Shown: positions 53,601 to 62,300 of the stretch, one piece after another
Layout: every line of letters starts with the position of its first letter
Position numbering within the stretch: position 1 is the stretch's first letter
DNA from: Liolophura sinensis
Lineage: Eukaryota; Mollusca; Polyplacophora; Chitonida; Chitonidae
Assembly: GCF_032854445.1 (NCBI RefSeq)
Contig: NC_088298.1
Span: 5,973,488-6,037,487 of the forward strand
Reading direction: 5' to 3'
Length of the DNA: 64,000 nt
Translations under genes and position numbers: made by a program
Notes under the pieces: generated by a model
The model's input: the letters and a program-made list of their open reading frames with translations, nothing else
Databases searched by the model: none
Told to the model about the DNA's origin: nothing

Positions 53601-55364
53601 GTCGTTCGCGTGGTTGTCGTGTGCAAAGAATTGGATCTGAGCCCTATACGCAAGCTTGTCGGAAAAATCAACTAATTTAGAACCTTGTCTCGTGTGGATC
53701 GGCGGTGAACAGAGTGAGTGAGTGATTGAGTGCTTGGGGTTTAACGTCGTACTCAACAATTTTTCAGTCATATGACGACGAAGGAATCATTAGGGTGCAT
53801 GTACGTGTAATGTGCCTCCTTGTAGCAGGACGGATTTCCACCGCTCTTTTATTTAGTGCTGCTTCACTGAGACGACTTACCGCAGGCAAGTAGGCCGCCC
53901 CACCCGAGCCATTATACTGATACGGGTCAACCAGTCGTTGCACTATCCCCTTCATGCTGAACGCCAAGCGAGGAAGTTACAACTTCCTCTTTTAAAGTCT
54001 TAGGTGTGACTCGATCAAGGATTGATCCTGGATCTACCGGTCCAGAAGCGGACGCTCTACCAACTGTGCTATCCGGGCCGGTCTATGTTGAAAAGAAAAC
54101 TGCGTCCTGGTTTTAGCATGTTCTTTCCACGATGCTACTGAAGTGCTGCCAGTGGGACGTTAAACCCTTTAGCTATCCGTTCATATGTATGAAATAAAGA
54201 CAGGAGTTCGATTAACGTCACCATGTTGAATAACGTTACCATGCTGAATAACGTCACCACGTTGAATAACGTCACCACGTTAAATAACGTCACCATGTTA
54301 AATAACGTCACCATGTAGAATAACGTCACCATGTTGAACAAATTATTTATTTTGTGTTTTAAATCGTAGGCAGGATTTATATTTCACTTATACAACGGCT
54401 GCCATTGTATAAGTCAAAAAATCTTAAGGGAAGAAACACGCTAGCTAGCCATTCAACGTAGTAAAATGTATTTGGAAAACATTGTATTCTACGGTGGCCT
54501 ATTATAACCATATTGGGACAAGTGACGTCACATCAGGTATTTGTCACTCAACACACGGTGACTGCTAGATTCGTCATGCAAAATGCATGCATGACCTGCA
54601 TATAGATCAATGAATACATTCGACAATTTGACCTTGAAATGAACTATTTAAAGCCAAAAATATGGATGTGACGTCACTGAGACCACCTCTATCATGACAG
54701 ACCACTGTAGAATTTGATGTTTGAATACAATTTTACTCGTTTGGAAAAATAAATCGAGTTTTTTCATGGACAGTGTTTGATGATCTTTTATTAGACCAAT
54801 CCTTCATCGTAGTGTTTTACTTTGCCTTTAAGAAGGGCGTTGAACAAAAATGAAAAAGAACAGAAAAGTAAATAAGTAAGTGAATAAATATATAAATAAA
54901 TAAATAACCTTTTTTGCAGAGTATCCTCACCCGTGGAACTGTCGCCCAGTAGGTTAGTGGTCTCCAGCGATGGCCGTGTTCTATTGGTCAAGATGTACCG
55001 CACTCGGACCCTCTGCCGATCACATGGAGACTTACCCAAGCACGCGTGCGTGGTAAAATTCATGTCCTGGACCTACAATGGATTCCAAGTGAATGTGGAG
55101 AGTGAAAGAACAGAGGTGAACTTAAATGAATACATAATAAACGAACAATGGAAGATAATAGAACGCAATATGACCAGAAACGTAGCTTTCTACTCCTGTT
55201 GTCCGGAAAGTTACCCATCCGTGACGGCTGAAATTATTCTCGCCCCCAAGCGCGAGAAAATGCGAGATGACGCCGTTTCCAACGCTCCACAACATTTCCC
55301 TGCAGACAAATTATGCTATGTTCTGTGCATGATTTTCTTGTCTCCTATGATGCGTATATTTTAA
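47558..55364 (+). CDS. acetylcholine-binding-protein-like secreted ligand-binding domain, four exons, complete (273 aa)
   Basis: Exons 47558-47628, 51729-51924, 52774-52883, 54920-55364; all GT..AG with phases 2, 0 and 2; 822 nt, ending TAA. Residues about 1-31 form a signal peptide (hydrophobic PLRLFILAWLTSPALC). The rest is a Cys-loop-receptor ligand-binding domain: loop D Trp86 (SWVSLTWTD), TTWVPDIVISN, Cys158/Cys169 loop, loop B Trp176 (MSWTYNG), and loop C YSCCPESY (Tyr217, Cys219-220, Tyr224), as in alpha-type receptors and molluscan acetylcholine-binding proteins. After the last strand the protein has no M1-M4 helices, only a polar stretch and a 17-residue hydrophobic end (257-273). 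N-glycosylation sequons: Asn55, Asn209. The Cys-loop has 10 residues between cysteines, and the loop A Tyr is Ser124. Role inferred: extracellular ligand binding, perhaps membrane-anchored through the tail. A truncated receptor gene is the alternative. Confidence 0.88.
47629..48080. other. gene 1 intron 1, left part shared with unit 2
   Basis: Aligns almost base for base with 57490-57880. No exon. Confidence 0.7.
47932..48048. repeat. ~120-bp direct repeat, left copy, flanking the MULE relic
   Basis: Shares GAGAAGCTAACCACAAACAA, GCAATTAACG and CTGAACTTTAC with 49160-49278. Unit 2 has only one such copy (57768-57882). Confidence 0.8.
48090..48362. repeat. 74-bp tandem repeat derived from the MULE relic, about 4 copies
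   Basis: The unit contains GTACAATTTCCCGTAAGTAG, TGTCAAAGTAATCCACAAGA, TCACGTAATCCCTCGATTCC and a C-rich end. On the minus strand each unit reads GLRDLVDYFDTTY, the C-terminal end of the adjacent transposase. Confidence 0.9.
48335..48919 (-). pseudogene. MULE-type (Mutator-like) transposase, decayed fragment
   Basis: On the minus strand the sequence reads IPEEWSNTRGVEPKPFLIHD and NRIVVFAPDDALRQL. After a stop come KWLMGGNFSVSPDIFTPLYV (the family has WxxDGTF; the catalytic Asp is Gly here), further stops, then YHLTQSTWKIIQDLVLIQMY, GMLNWLAFLPLDEITEGKRY and DLVNYFDTTY. This order matches MULE/FLYWCH-associated transposases. At least four in-frame stops (for example two TAA and TGA-TAG) and likely shifts make it inactive. 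Confidence 0.8.
49076..49094. repeat. poly-G run
   Basis: About 18 consecutive G with one T near its start (GGGTGGGGGG...). Confidence 0.8.
49160..49278. repeat. ~120-bp direct repeat, right copy
   Basis: Counterpart of 47932-48048; a shorter third piece (GAACTTTACAGCTATCAGCC) lies at 49121-49148. Confidence 0.75.
49279..51728. other. gene 1 intron 1, right part
   Basis: 49279-50250 aligns with 57883-58845 of unit 2. 50250-51700 is present only in unit 1; within it 51050-51215 and 51370-51540 are distant copies of each other. No exon was found. Confidence 0.5.
49720..49858. repeat. 46-bp tandem repeat, 3 copies, unit 1 only
   Basis: Unit AAAGGTATTTCAGTTGCGCA, TTAATTACACCGGTTCATAA, TCAAAT. 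Unit 2 has unrelated sequence at the same point. Confidence 0.9.
51729..51924 (+). CDS. AChBP-like gene 1, exon 2 (N-terminal helix to loop D)
   Basis: Acceptor TTTCCATAG, donor GTGAGT. It encodes SEARLYHDLFTSYNKYVRP, the N-terminal helix of the domain, a sequon NAS and strands to SWVSL. Confidence 0.92.
52061..52278. repeat. foldback/MITE-like element, unit 1
   Basis: Arms of 30 bp (52061-52090 and 52249-52278) are inverted complements at 26 of 30 positions, with a perfect core CCGGTGAAATACGG. The loop is about 158 bp. It starts 137 bp after the exon 2 donor. Target duplication not clear. Confidence 0.75.
52279..52773. other. gene 1 intron 2, remainder
   Basis: Aligns with 59656-60151 of unit 2 with few differences. 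No exon or repeat. Confidence 0.7.
52774..52883 (+). CDS. AChBP-like gene 1, exon 3 (W-x-PD region)
   Basis: Acceptor TTCTATGCAG, donor GTGAGT. It encodes TWTDHLLKWSPGEYEGVNYL and TTWVPDIVISN. The exon is identical base for base to 60152-60261. Confidence 0.95.
53005..53255 (-). mobile_element. SINE family A, reverse, shared by both units
   Basis: CGCCGTACTCAAGAATATTTC, GGAAACCCACGACCATGTGC and CCAGCATGAGCTGGACTTGA, ending in the complement of the head (CCATTCAACCAGGGAGGCC). The copy at 60508 sits at the same place, so it predates the duplication. Confidence 0.9.
53395..53585 (+). mobile_element. SINE family A, forward, shared by both units
   Basis: CTCCCTCTCCGATCGTAAGTG, GGTCTGCCAGCAAGCAGCGG, GTATAAGTGAAATATTCTTG and an AATAAATAAATAAATAAATA tail. 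Confidence 0.88.
53714..54082 (-). mobile_element. SINE family B, full-length reverse copy, unit 1 only
   Basis: Starts with the complement of the tail (GAGTGAGTGATTGAGTGCTT), then CATTATACTGATACGGGTCA, and ends with the complement of the tRNA-like head (GCGGACGCTCTACCAACTGT, GCTATCCGGGCCGG). Unit 2 lacks it. Confidence 0.93.
54212..54338. repeat. 18-bp tandem array, about 7 copies, with CRE-like cores (unit 1)
   Basis: Unit ACGTCACCATGTTGAATA. Most copies contain AACGTCA, a half cAMP-response element. It lies in intron 3 of gene 1; unit 2 has the matching array at 62125-62247. Confidence 0.9.
54340..54420 (-). mobile_element. SINE family A relic, reverse
   Basis: ATTATTTATTTTGTGTTTTAA, ATTTCACTTATACAACGGCTG. 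The equivalent sequence in unit 2 (62247-62300) was split by the Tc1-like element. Confidence 0.6.
54421..54919. other. gene 1 intron 3, end
   Basis: A+T-rich; ends with an AATAAATA run just before the exon 4 acceptor tract. No other feature. Confidence 0.5.
54920..55364 (+). CDS. AChBP-like gene 1, exon 4 (Cys-loop, loops B and C, tail)
   Basis: Acceptor TTTTTTGCAG after an AATAAATAAATA stretch. It carries the rest of the ligand-binding domain on one exon, from LVVSSDGRVLLV to the vicinal Cys pair, and the hydrophobic C terminus before TAA at 55362-55364. Confidence 0.93.
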
Positions 55365-55429
55365 CCTTCAGAAAAGTGTTGAAGTAGTTTGAAATTGGGT
55401 AATAGCACTTTATAATTTGGTTTTTACTG

Positions 55430-55435
55430 AATAAA
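55430..55435 (+). terminator. polyadenylation signal of AChBP-like gene 1
   Basis: AATAAA 66 nt after the stop codon, followed by CCAATAAACC, a second near-signal. Confidence 0.6.
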
Positions 55436-55549
55436 GCCAATAAACCGGTGGTTTTTAACGCCAGTGGATAAGTTGGACGTCAGTTAAGCGTTGTTTTTGG
55501 CGTCAGTTTGACGTAAGAATATCATCTGGCATCACCTTGACGGTTTTCA

Positions 55550-55712
55550 CGTGTATGGGTGGGATGGTCTGCCAGCAACGGGTGGATTGTCGTGGGTTTA
55601 CCCTTCTTTCCGGTTTCCAACTCGTGGGCAACACATTGCTGGTTGTCATCGTATATGTGAAATATTCTTGAGTGCGGCGTAAAAAATCATTCAAATAAAT
55701 AAGAAATAAATC
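55550..55712 (+). mobile_element. SINE family A, 3' half
   Basis: TATGGGTGGGATGGTCTGCC, GATTGTCGTGGGTTTACCC, ATATGTGAAATATTCTTGAG and an AAATAAATAAG tail. Confidence 0.8.
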
Positions 55713-55857
55713 TTTATTTTACCCCTTATTCAAGTCATTTAAAAACGCGAGAGCTTCGTTGATTTAACAAGTGGCTATTATTATATTTAATTAATAAGAA
55801 AAACCAATTCACTTTTATTGCCTCTGCCAAGGAGCTAATGCTTTTAGATATGTATAC

Positions 55858-55995
55858 ATAGAATGGAAGGTTTTGGATCTCGGGTCTCCCCTCCTGCGAG
55901 GCGGACGCTTTAGGCTGTTAGGCCGCAGAAGCGGTCCTTTTTGGGCAGGCACCCTATGTATGTATATGTATGTGTGTGTGTGCGTGTGTTTGTGC
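55858..55995 (-). other. tRNA-like SINE head fragment and TG microsatellite
   Basis: The complement of 55858-55950 reads AAAGCGTCCGCCTCGCAGGA and GGGAGACCCGAGATCCAAA, resembling a tRNA-derived head with A and B boxes, different from families A and B. A TATG/TG tract follows (55955-55995). Confidence 0.35.
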
Positions 55996-56464
55996 ATGTG
56001 TGCACAAACCCTCTAACCTTCTATGTATGTAACCCTCTAACCATGACATCGAAGCGCAGTGCTTTTGGGTAAACAGGACACAGGCACCCATATTTCCTTT
56101 CCCTGTAATATTGCTGTACAGAGTATTGTCCCCTTATTGGAACTCACTATACGGTGAAACAAAGCAGCGACGCCGTTCTGGTCGTAATTTGTTCATTTAG
56201 CTGTGGAGGAGGTTAATTTGCGCTCACACGAGTTATAAATACAGCTTAAAAGCATCATTGTTTCTCAAATGTGGGATTTTGCATTACCATCAAGTGGTTT
56301 TACTTTTGGAGCAATATCTATATCTTACGTGCCGTTCGAAGCAAAAATATAAGGGTTCGCACGTCAGTTCACTGGTTTAAAAAGATAGGCCTATTATCTG
56401 TATTGCCGTTGGCGGGTATATTAGCAACCCTTTAGTGTGACTGCTTATAATATGTATCATTTTT
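55996..56464. other. spacer between the duplicated units
   Basis: About 0.5 kb without recognised features; it separates the end of gene 1 from the start of unit 2. Confidence 0.5.
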
Positions 56465-56624
56465 AAAATTCAATTTAGATAAACGCCTGATTTAACACTA
56501 TACAAAGCAATCTGATTTTAAACTACAGGCCTAAGGTGATTGGGAATTCAAATCGAAAAATCCTCCCTTGATTTAGCATTCCTATATTTTTAAATTTAAA
56601 ATGAAACACACAATGTGAATTCAG

Positions 56625-56762
56625 GTATAACAGCAACCTGCGCATAGTCATGGGTTTCTTCCCACCATAATACTGGCCACCGTCGTATAAATGAAATATT
56701 CTTGAGTATGGCGTAAAACACCAATCAAATAAATAAAACACCAATCAGGTAAATAAATAAAT
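56625..56762 (+). mobile_element. SINE family A, 3' half
   Basis: Counterpart of 46600-46750: CAACCTGCGCATAGTCATGG, CCCACCATAATACTGGCCAC, ATTCTTGAGTATGGCGTAAA and an AAATAAATAAATAA tail. Confidence 0.8.
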
Positions 56763-57418
56763 CACTGTAAAATTCGGTTTAGAAATTTTTGTTCTAGTAT
56801 ATACGTGCTGTTTAGCACTTGCAGAATGCAATTTTATTAATATCTGCGCTTTGCATCCGTGAAATTAACGGTACTCTCACTTTAACAAAGGCTGTGAACA
56901 TCCAATTTGGTTGACGGCCGGCATACGCGAATGTCTGTGTTGACACTGAAATTTTAGGCTTAAATTTTAATCGAAGTTTTACTTTTAAATATATGCAAGA
57001 AATCGATGAAAACATTCTGGCCAGTGATTCTGTGCCGTGGTAGTAGAATTTCAGCCATATTTGAGCATTCAGCCAGCAATATTTTGTTATATAAAGATTG
57101 ACTGCTCTTTTTATATCCGTGATACTCCTTTCGAATGTATCTTATGTGGGTTTCCAGCTTCCACACTGCTTTCGGAGACCAGGCATTATGAGTTGTATTC
57201 GGCTTGACAGATGGTTGTCGTTATGCGATTATTATTCGGGAGCCCCATACATGCCGCCGAGTTTACATCGGCAGGTCAGCGCTCCAGGGGGACCCCCGTT
57301 GGCGTCGGTGTGTAGCCTGTGTTAGTCCCTTGTCAGTTCTCGCTTGTGCCTCCACGGGAACAGTTCAGTTTGCCGCCTCCAGGCCAGTATAATAGTCCCA
57401 TCGCTATTCACAGGAACC

Positions 57419-57489
57419 ATGCCACCCATCCGACAGCACATGTACAGAACTCTCAGCCAATGGCCTCTCGGCCTCTTTATACTGGCATG
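57419..57489 (+). CDS. AChBP-like gene 2, exon 1 (signal peptide)
   Basis: ATG to donor GTAAGA at 57490; same 71-nt length as in gene 1. ATTCACAG precedes the ATG by 5 nt in both units. Confidence 0.78.
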
Positions 57490-60261
57490 GTAAGATATGT
57501 TTCATCCTTTGCAAACGCATGTCTGTTGTAAGCTTCGTCTTTTGATGAACCTCTTCAAACAGCTAGGCTACAAATCAAATGTCTTTGCCATATAAACGAC
57601 TATAGTCTGGCGAAGTCACAGTGACGAATCGAGGGAGTGTTCTTTGTCTCCCTTCGAGTTTTGCTTCGATCGTCTTTAACGCTTGGCAATTTCCTTCCTG
57701 CAGAGAGGCCAATTTGTACAAAATTTAGGTTTCTGTTTTGGTATAGAAGATATATAAAGCCAATTCGTTGAGAAATCTAACTGTGTTTTTCATTCGCAAT
57801 GAACAACTGAGAAGCTAACCACAAACAATGACCTGCAATTAACGTACTGAACTTTACGGCTCTCAGCCCTCATAATATGAGATTGCCCACAGTTATGAGT
57901 GAGTGGTAAATTTAATAGCGGCTGCTCCATTAGAGACCAATACAGCGCCCGGTTAGCGTGCGGATCTGTATCAACTTCTCTACGCCGATGAACATGTATA
58001 TGATGACGTATGTTGCGGTGATATTTACTCAACTCAATGTGTTATACATCATACAGTCTAGAGCGTATAACCCCTACATCTATATATTCAGATTACTGAT
58101 ATAGCATTCGGAGACCGTGAATGGGCGATCCAAAAGTCGATAACGGCAAGACCCATTCCTGAGACAACTTAAAACAGCAGTTCCAAGATGAATATGTCAT
58201 ATATCATAGAATAGATAATGCGTAAATAGTAAATAAAGCTGATAACGGAGAGAAGCAGTCAACAGTAAATTGTCAGAGATTCATGGAAGACAGTTGTTCA
58301 TTCTTGCCATGACACCCAGTTAAAATTTCAAACTCGTGGTCTTTCGAACCCAAATATATAATATATCTCAGTCGGGCTTAATGACAACAGTCCATAATCC
58401 AGATGGAGGTGCTTTCAAACCTAAATGGCCCCTAGACCTGGGTTGAGTGGGATTACCATACACAGGTCGTCACGAGCGCAGGGTAGAGTTTTAGTCACAG
58501 AAGGTGCTGATAAACCCATGGAGTAATGCATGGAGGCACGGGGGGTGGGGGCTGGCTCTGATTCCCATCACTCGCTCCTGTTCAGTGGGATCACCGACGC
58601 CTGATGTCCGTCTAAAGTGACACCCTAATGTGTGGGTAATACAGTGCCGTGGGAAGAACATCTCGAGGCGTTGTTTATGCTCCCGTGAGTTGTAAGATCC
58701 ATTTAGTGTCCCCCCCGCCACACACACACCTCGGTAGACACGACTAACTGCTGTTTAATAACAGTGGTCTTTTTGTTTCACAGTACGTATGGGAAATAAT
58801 GACACAGGGTTCTAGTCACAAAGAATGAAGGATCTATGTATATATAGTATTTTATTTATTTGATTGGTGTTTTACGCCGTACTTAAGAATATTTCACTTC
58901 TACAATGGGAGCCAGCATTATGGTGGGTGGAAACCGGGCAGAGCCCCGTGGAATCCCACGACCATCCGCAGGTTGCTGGGACACCTTCCCACGTACGGCT
59001 AGAGAGGAAGCCAGCATGAACTGGACTTGAACTCACAGCGACCGCAATGGGGAGAGACTCCTGGGTCATTACGCTGCGCTACCTACATTGCTTACTTTTC
59101 CACAGGTTGACATCCCCAGTACTATGTTCACCATCGGAAGCCCGGCTTTACCATGATCTCTTTAGAAGCTACAACAAATACGTCCGGCCAGTTGTGAACG
59201 CCAGTGATACCATCCAGGTTAATGTTGACCTGAGCATCATAGATATACGAGATCTTGACTTCGAAGAAGGCGTCTTGGACATGGTATCTTGGGTCTCTTT
59301 AGTGAGTAACGAATTTTGTTCTAAAAGTATTGTGCGAACTGCAATAATGGACTGCTGCAGGCAAAGTAATTCTATACAATTCAAGATGTATAGCTTTGCG
59401 AGTAAAACCATAGCAGCGATGACAGGTGATAAATAGTAAATGGTCACAAGTAACCGGTGAAATACGGCCTCGTGTCAATTTACCGCAGTTATGGTTTTAT
59501 TCTAACTGATCGTGTAAATGCTTAAATAGTAGCAATTAGGTACGGATACAAAATTTACAGTGACGCTTTATGTATTTACAGGAATGGTTGGAAGAAAACC
59601 CTAACTGAGGTACATTTAAAAGAGACCGTATTTCACCGGTGACGTGTGACCATTTGCCCATTATCACACTTTTGCGTTGCTCTGTTTTTTAGCTCTATGT
59701 TGTAGGCCTAAGTCTCTTAGTGTACAAACTCTTCAGCAACACAGTTGACATTAGTTGGAAATGACACCACCTGGGTTATTAAAGCTAGCTGTCATTATTT
59801 TGAATAACCAACAAAATTAACAAATGTATTTAATCACTTCGTGGCTTGTGGTTTAACGATACAGGCATATTTAAACCAGACGACCGAGGGCAATCCCCTG
59901 ATCTTTGACAGGTTGCCGACAAACTCATTCACTTATTCTTTGGCAAATTTATTTCATACAGATATGCACACCATATTGGTGCCAGCCAATTAGACTTTAT
60001 GTAGCGCAGAATGCACAAAGAAACGCCGTGTTGTCACCATCCAAATGTCGTACAGTGAGATAGGACAAAACACAAATGATGGTTCTTGTCATTTGTGTGA
60101 TTCAAAACAAAAGCCGTTTTCAGTTTGATATTATTTTTTTTTTCTATGCAGACATGGACAGATCATCTGCTAAAATGGAGTCCTGGCGAATATGAAGGAG
60201 TGAATTACCTAAACGTACCTTCCGAAACCACGTGGGTGCCAGATATCGTCATCAGCAACCT
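57419..60261 (+). CDS. acetylcholine-binding-protein-like gene 2, exons 1-3 (partial)
   Basis: Exons 57419-57489, 59106-59301 and 60152-60261, with the same lengths, splice sites and phases as gene 1 exons 1-3; all frames are open. It encodes a signal peptide and the ligand-binding domain up to TTWVPDIVISN (125 residues). Compared with gene 1, exon 1 has four base changes, all amino-acid changing; exon 2 has eight (five silent, three changing: Ala to Val, Thr to Arg, Ile to Val); exon 3 has none. The Cys-loop/loop C exon is not found before 64000; from the spacing in gene 1, plus the 1.5-kb Tc1-like insertion, it would be expected just past the window end. So it is either a full gene cut by the window or a gene that lost its last exon. 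Confidence 0.8.
57490..58851. other. gene 2 intron 1, left part
   Basis: Aligns with 47629-48050 and 49264-50250 of unit 1. A C-rich patch lies at 58709-58730. No exon. Confidence 0.6.
58852..59092 (-). mobile_element. SINE family A, reverse, unit 2 only
   Basis: Nearly full length: TTTATTTGATTGGTGTTTTAC, GGTGGGTGGAAACCGGGCAG and CCAGCATGAACTGGACTTGA, ending TTACGCTGCGCTAC of the head. It sits where unit 1 has about 1.4 kb of different sequence. Confidence 0.92.
59106..59301 (+). CDS. AChBP-like gene 2, exon 2
   Basis: Acceptor TTTTCCACAG, donor GTGAGT. A SINE A copy ends only about 15 bp upstream of the acceptor. Confidence 0.9.
59438..59655. repeat. foldback/MITE-like element, unit 2
   Basis: Arms 59438-59467 and 59626-59655 are complementary at 28 of 30 positions; core CCGGTGAAATACGG. 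Counterpart of 52061-52278. Confidence 0.78.
60152..60261 (+). CDS. AChBP-like gene 2, exon 3
   Basis: Acceptor TTTCTATGCAG, donor GTGAGT; identical to 52774-52883 over all 110 bases. Confidence 0.93.
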
Positions 60262-60507
60262 GTGAGTTAAATTTATTTAGTAAGGCCAATATACGTTTAT
60301 TTTCTTGCCTACATCCAAAATATGAATCTGTTAAATTTAACAGAAAGTCTGTTGTATGAGTGATGCTAGAATGCCTTATGCAACAGACTGTTCCGTTAGG
60401 CTTAAATATAACACATAAACGTATTCTGTTAATTCAACATAAAGATTCTGTTAGACTATGTGTACATGTAATGTTACTGCATGTTGAGTATGATACACTA
60501 GCATGTT

Positions 60508-60752
60508 ATCATCACGCCGTACTCAAGAATATTTCACCTATACGACGGAGGTCAGCATTATTGTGGGAGGAAAACGGGCAATGCCCGTGGAAACCCACGA
60601 CCATGTGCAGGTTGCTGGAAGGCCTTTCCACATACAGCCGGAGAGGAAGCCAGCATGAGCTGGACTTGAACTCACAGCGACCACATGCGTGAGAAGCTGC
60701 CGGGTCATTGCGCCGCACGGACGTGCTAATCCCCTCAACCAGGGAGGCCAAT
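60508..60752 (-). mobile_element. SINE family A, reverse, shared
   Basis: Counterpart of 53005-53255 at the same place after exon 3. Confidence 0.9.
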
Positions 60753-60902
60753 GTTATAATAACAGAATACATTCTAGTATCACTCACACAACAGACTTTA
60801 TTCACCAACAGATGAATTTTTTTAGTGTATTAGGTTATTTATTCATTATATACTGGGATTGTCTTTTCACTGTTTTATCAACATGTAAATATGACCGTTG
60901 TC

Positions 60903-61045
60903 ATTTCTGGCTTCTTCTCCGGTCGTAAGTGTTAAGGTCTGCCAGCAAGCAGCGGATTGTCGTGGGTTTCCTCGGGAATTTTCCCGGTTTCCTCCCACCA
61001 TAATGCTGATCATCGTCGTATAAGTGAAATATTCTTGTTCTCGTC
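60903..61045 (+). mobile_element. SINE family A, forward (first copy of the duplication)
   Basis: GTTAAGGTCTGCCAGCAAGC, TTTCCTCCCACCATAATGCT and GTATAAGTGAAATATTCTTG; the A/T tail is lost. Confidence 0.82.
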
Positions 61046-61254
61046 TCGTTCGCGTGGTTGTCGCGTGCAAAGAATTGGATCTGAGCCTTATATGCAAGCT
61101 TGGGGGAAAAATCAACTAATTTAGAACCCTATCTCGTGTGGATCGGCCGTGAACAGAGAGATGTCCATATAATGGTTTTATCTTTGAAGCTGGCCCTCAG
61201 ATTTGCCAGAACTGCTGGCGATCCTGTTTTATCCACATGTAAATATGACCGTTG

Positions 61255-61445
61255 TCATTGCTGGCTCCCTCTCCGATCGTAAGTGTTAAGGTCTGCCAGC
61301 AAGCAGCGGATCGTCATGGGTTTCCTCGGGAATTTTCCCGGTTTCCCCCCACCATAATGCTGATCATCGTCGTATAAATGAAATATTCTTAAGTATGGTG
61401 TAAAAACAATCAAATAAATAAATAAGTAAATTCATAAATAAATAT
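61255..61445 (+). mobile_element. SINE family A, forward (second copy of the duplication)
   Basis: Same sequence with CATGGGTTTCCTCGGGAATT and a full AATAAATAAATAAGTAAAT tail. Confidence 0.85.
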
Positions 61446-61796
61446 CTGTAAATTGATTATCGTTCGCGTGGTTGTCGCGTGCAAAGAATTGGATCTGAGC
61501 CTTATACGCAAGCTAGGCGGAGAAATAAACTGATTTAGAGCCCATGTCTCGTGTGGGTCGGCGGTGAGCAGAGAGACGCCCATATCATATTTTTGTCTTT
61601 GAAGCGGGCTGTGAGATTTGCCAGAATTACTGGCGATCCTGTTATATATTTTAAAGATATGTTTTAAAAATATGTGAATATCATATAAGAAATATATTTT
61701 ATGTGATTTGTACTTTTAAACGAATTTAGAAATATTTTAGCTGGTTTGAAAGCGTCTGTTTCCAGCATATTGCAAAGAAAACTGCGTCCTCGTTTT

Positions 61797-62050
61797 ATTA
61801 ATTTATTTGATTGGTGTTTTACGCCGTATTCATAAATATTTCACTTATACGACGGAGGCCAGGATTATGGTGGGAGGAAACCGGGCAGAGCTTGGGTGAA
61901 CCCCACGACCATCCGCCGGTTGCTGCAGTCCTTCCCACGCACGACCGGAGAGGAAGTCAGCATAAACTGGACTTGAACTTACATCGACAGCATTGGTGAG
62001 AGGTTTCTGAGTGATCACGCTGCGCTAGCGCACTAACCAACTGAGCGACT
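61797..62050 (-). mobile_element. SINE family A, reverse, unit 2 only
   Basis: Full length: AATTTATTTGATTGGTGTTT, GAGGAAACCGGGCAGAGC, and CTGCGCTAGCGCACTAACC, CAACTGAGC of the head complement. Confidence 0.92.
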
Positions 62051-62124
62051 GAAATACTGCCGATGGGATGTTAAGCCCTTTAGCTATCCGTTCATATGTA
62101 TGAACTAAAGACAGCAGTTTGAAT

Positions 62125-62247
62125 GTCACCATGTCGGATAACGTCACCATGTCGGATAACGTCACCATGTTGAACAACGTCACCATGTCGAATAACGTCA
62201 CGATGTTGAATAACGTCACCATGTTGAATAACGTCATCATGTTGAAT
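62125..62247. repeat. 18-bp tandem array, about 7 copies, with CRE-like cores (unit 2)
   Basis: Unit ACGTCACCATGTTGAATA with GTCGGATA variants; copies contain AACGTCA. Counterpart of 54212-54338. Confidence 0.9.
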
Positions 62248-62300
62248 AAATTATTTATTTGGTGTTTTAAGCCGTAATCAGGATTCATATTTCGCTTATA

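Larger units (their letters stand above)
46455..54420. repeat. segmental duplication, unit 1
   Basis: Unit 1 aligns in order with unit 2 (from about 56465). Shared landmarks are GTTGACGGCCGG (46930/56912), exon 1 (47558/57419), exon 2 (51729/59106), exon 3 (52774/60152), the foldback element and the 18-bp array (54215/62125). Unit 1 alone carries the MULE relic, the 46-bp repeat and a SINE B copy. Confidence 0.9.
60868..61560. repeat. ~350-bp tandem duplication in unit 2
   Basis: The block from TGTTTTATCNACATGTAAAT through a SINE A copy to GTGTGGNTCGGC occurs twice (about 60868-61215 and 61228-61600). Unit 1 has it once (53370-53715). Confidence 0.8.

Noticed and set aside
54135-54341. Minus-strand frame with MVTLFN repeats (also 62025-62324)
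   Set aside because: Six-residue period equals the 18-bp array; no start context or domain.
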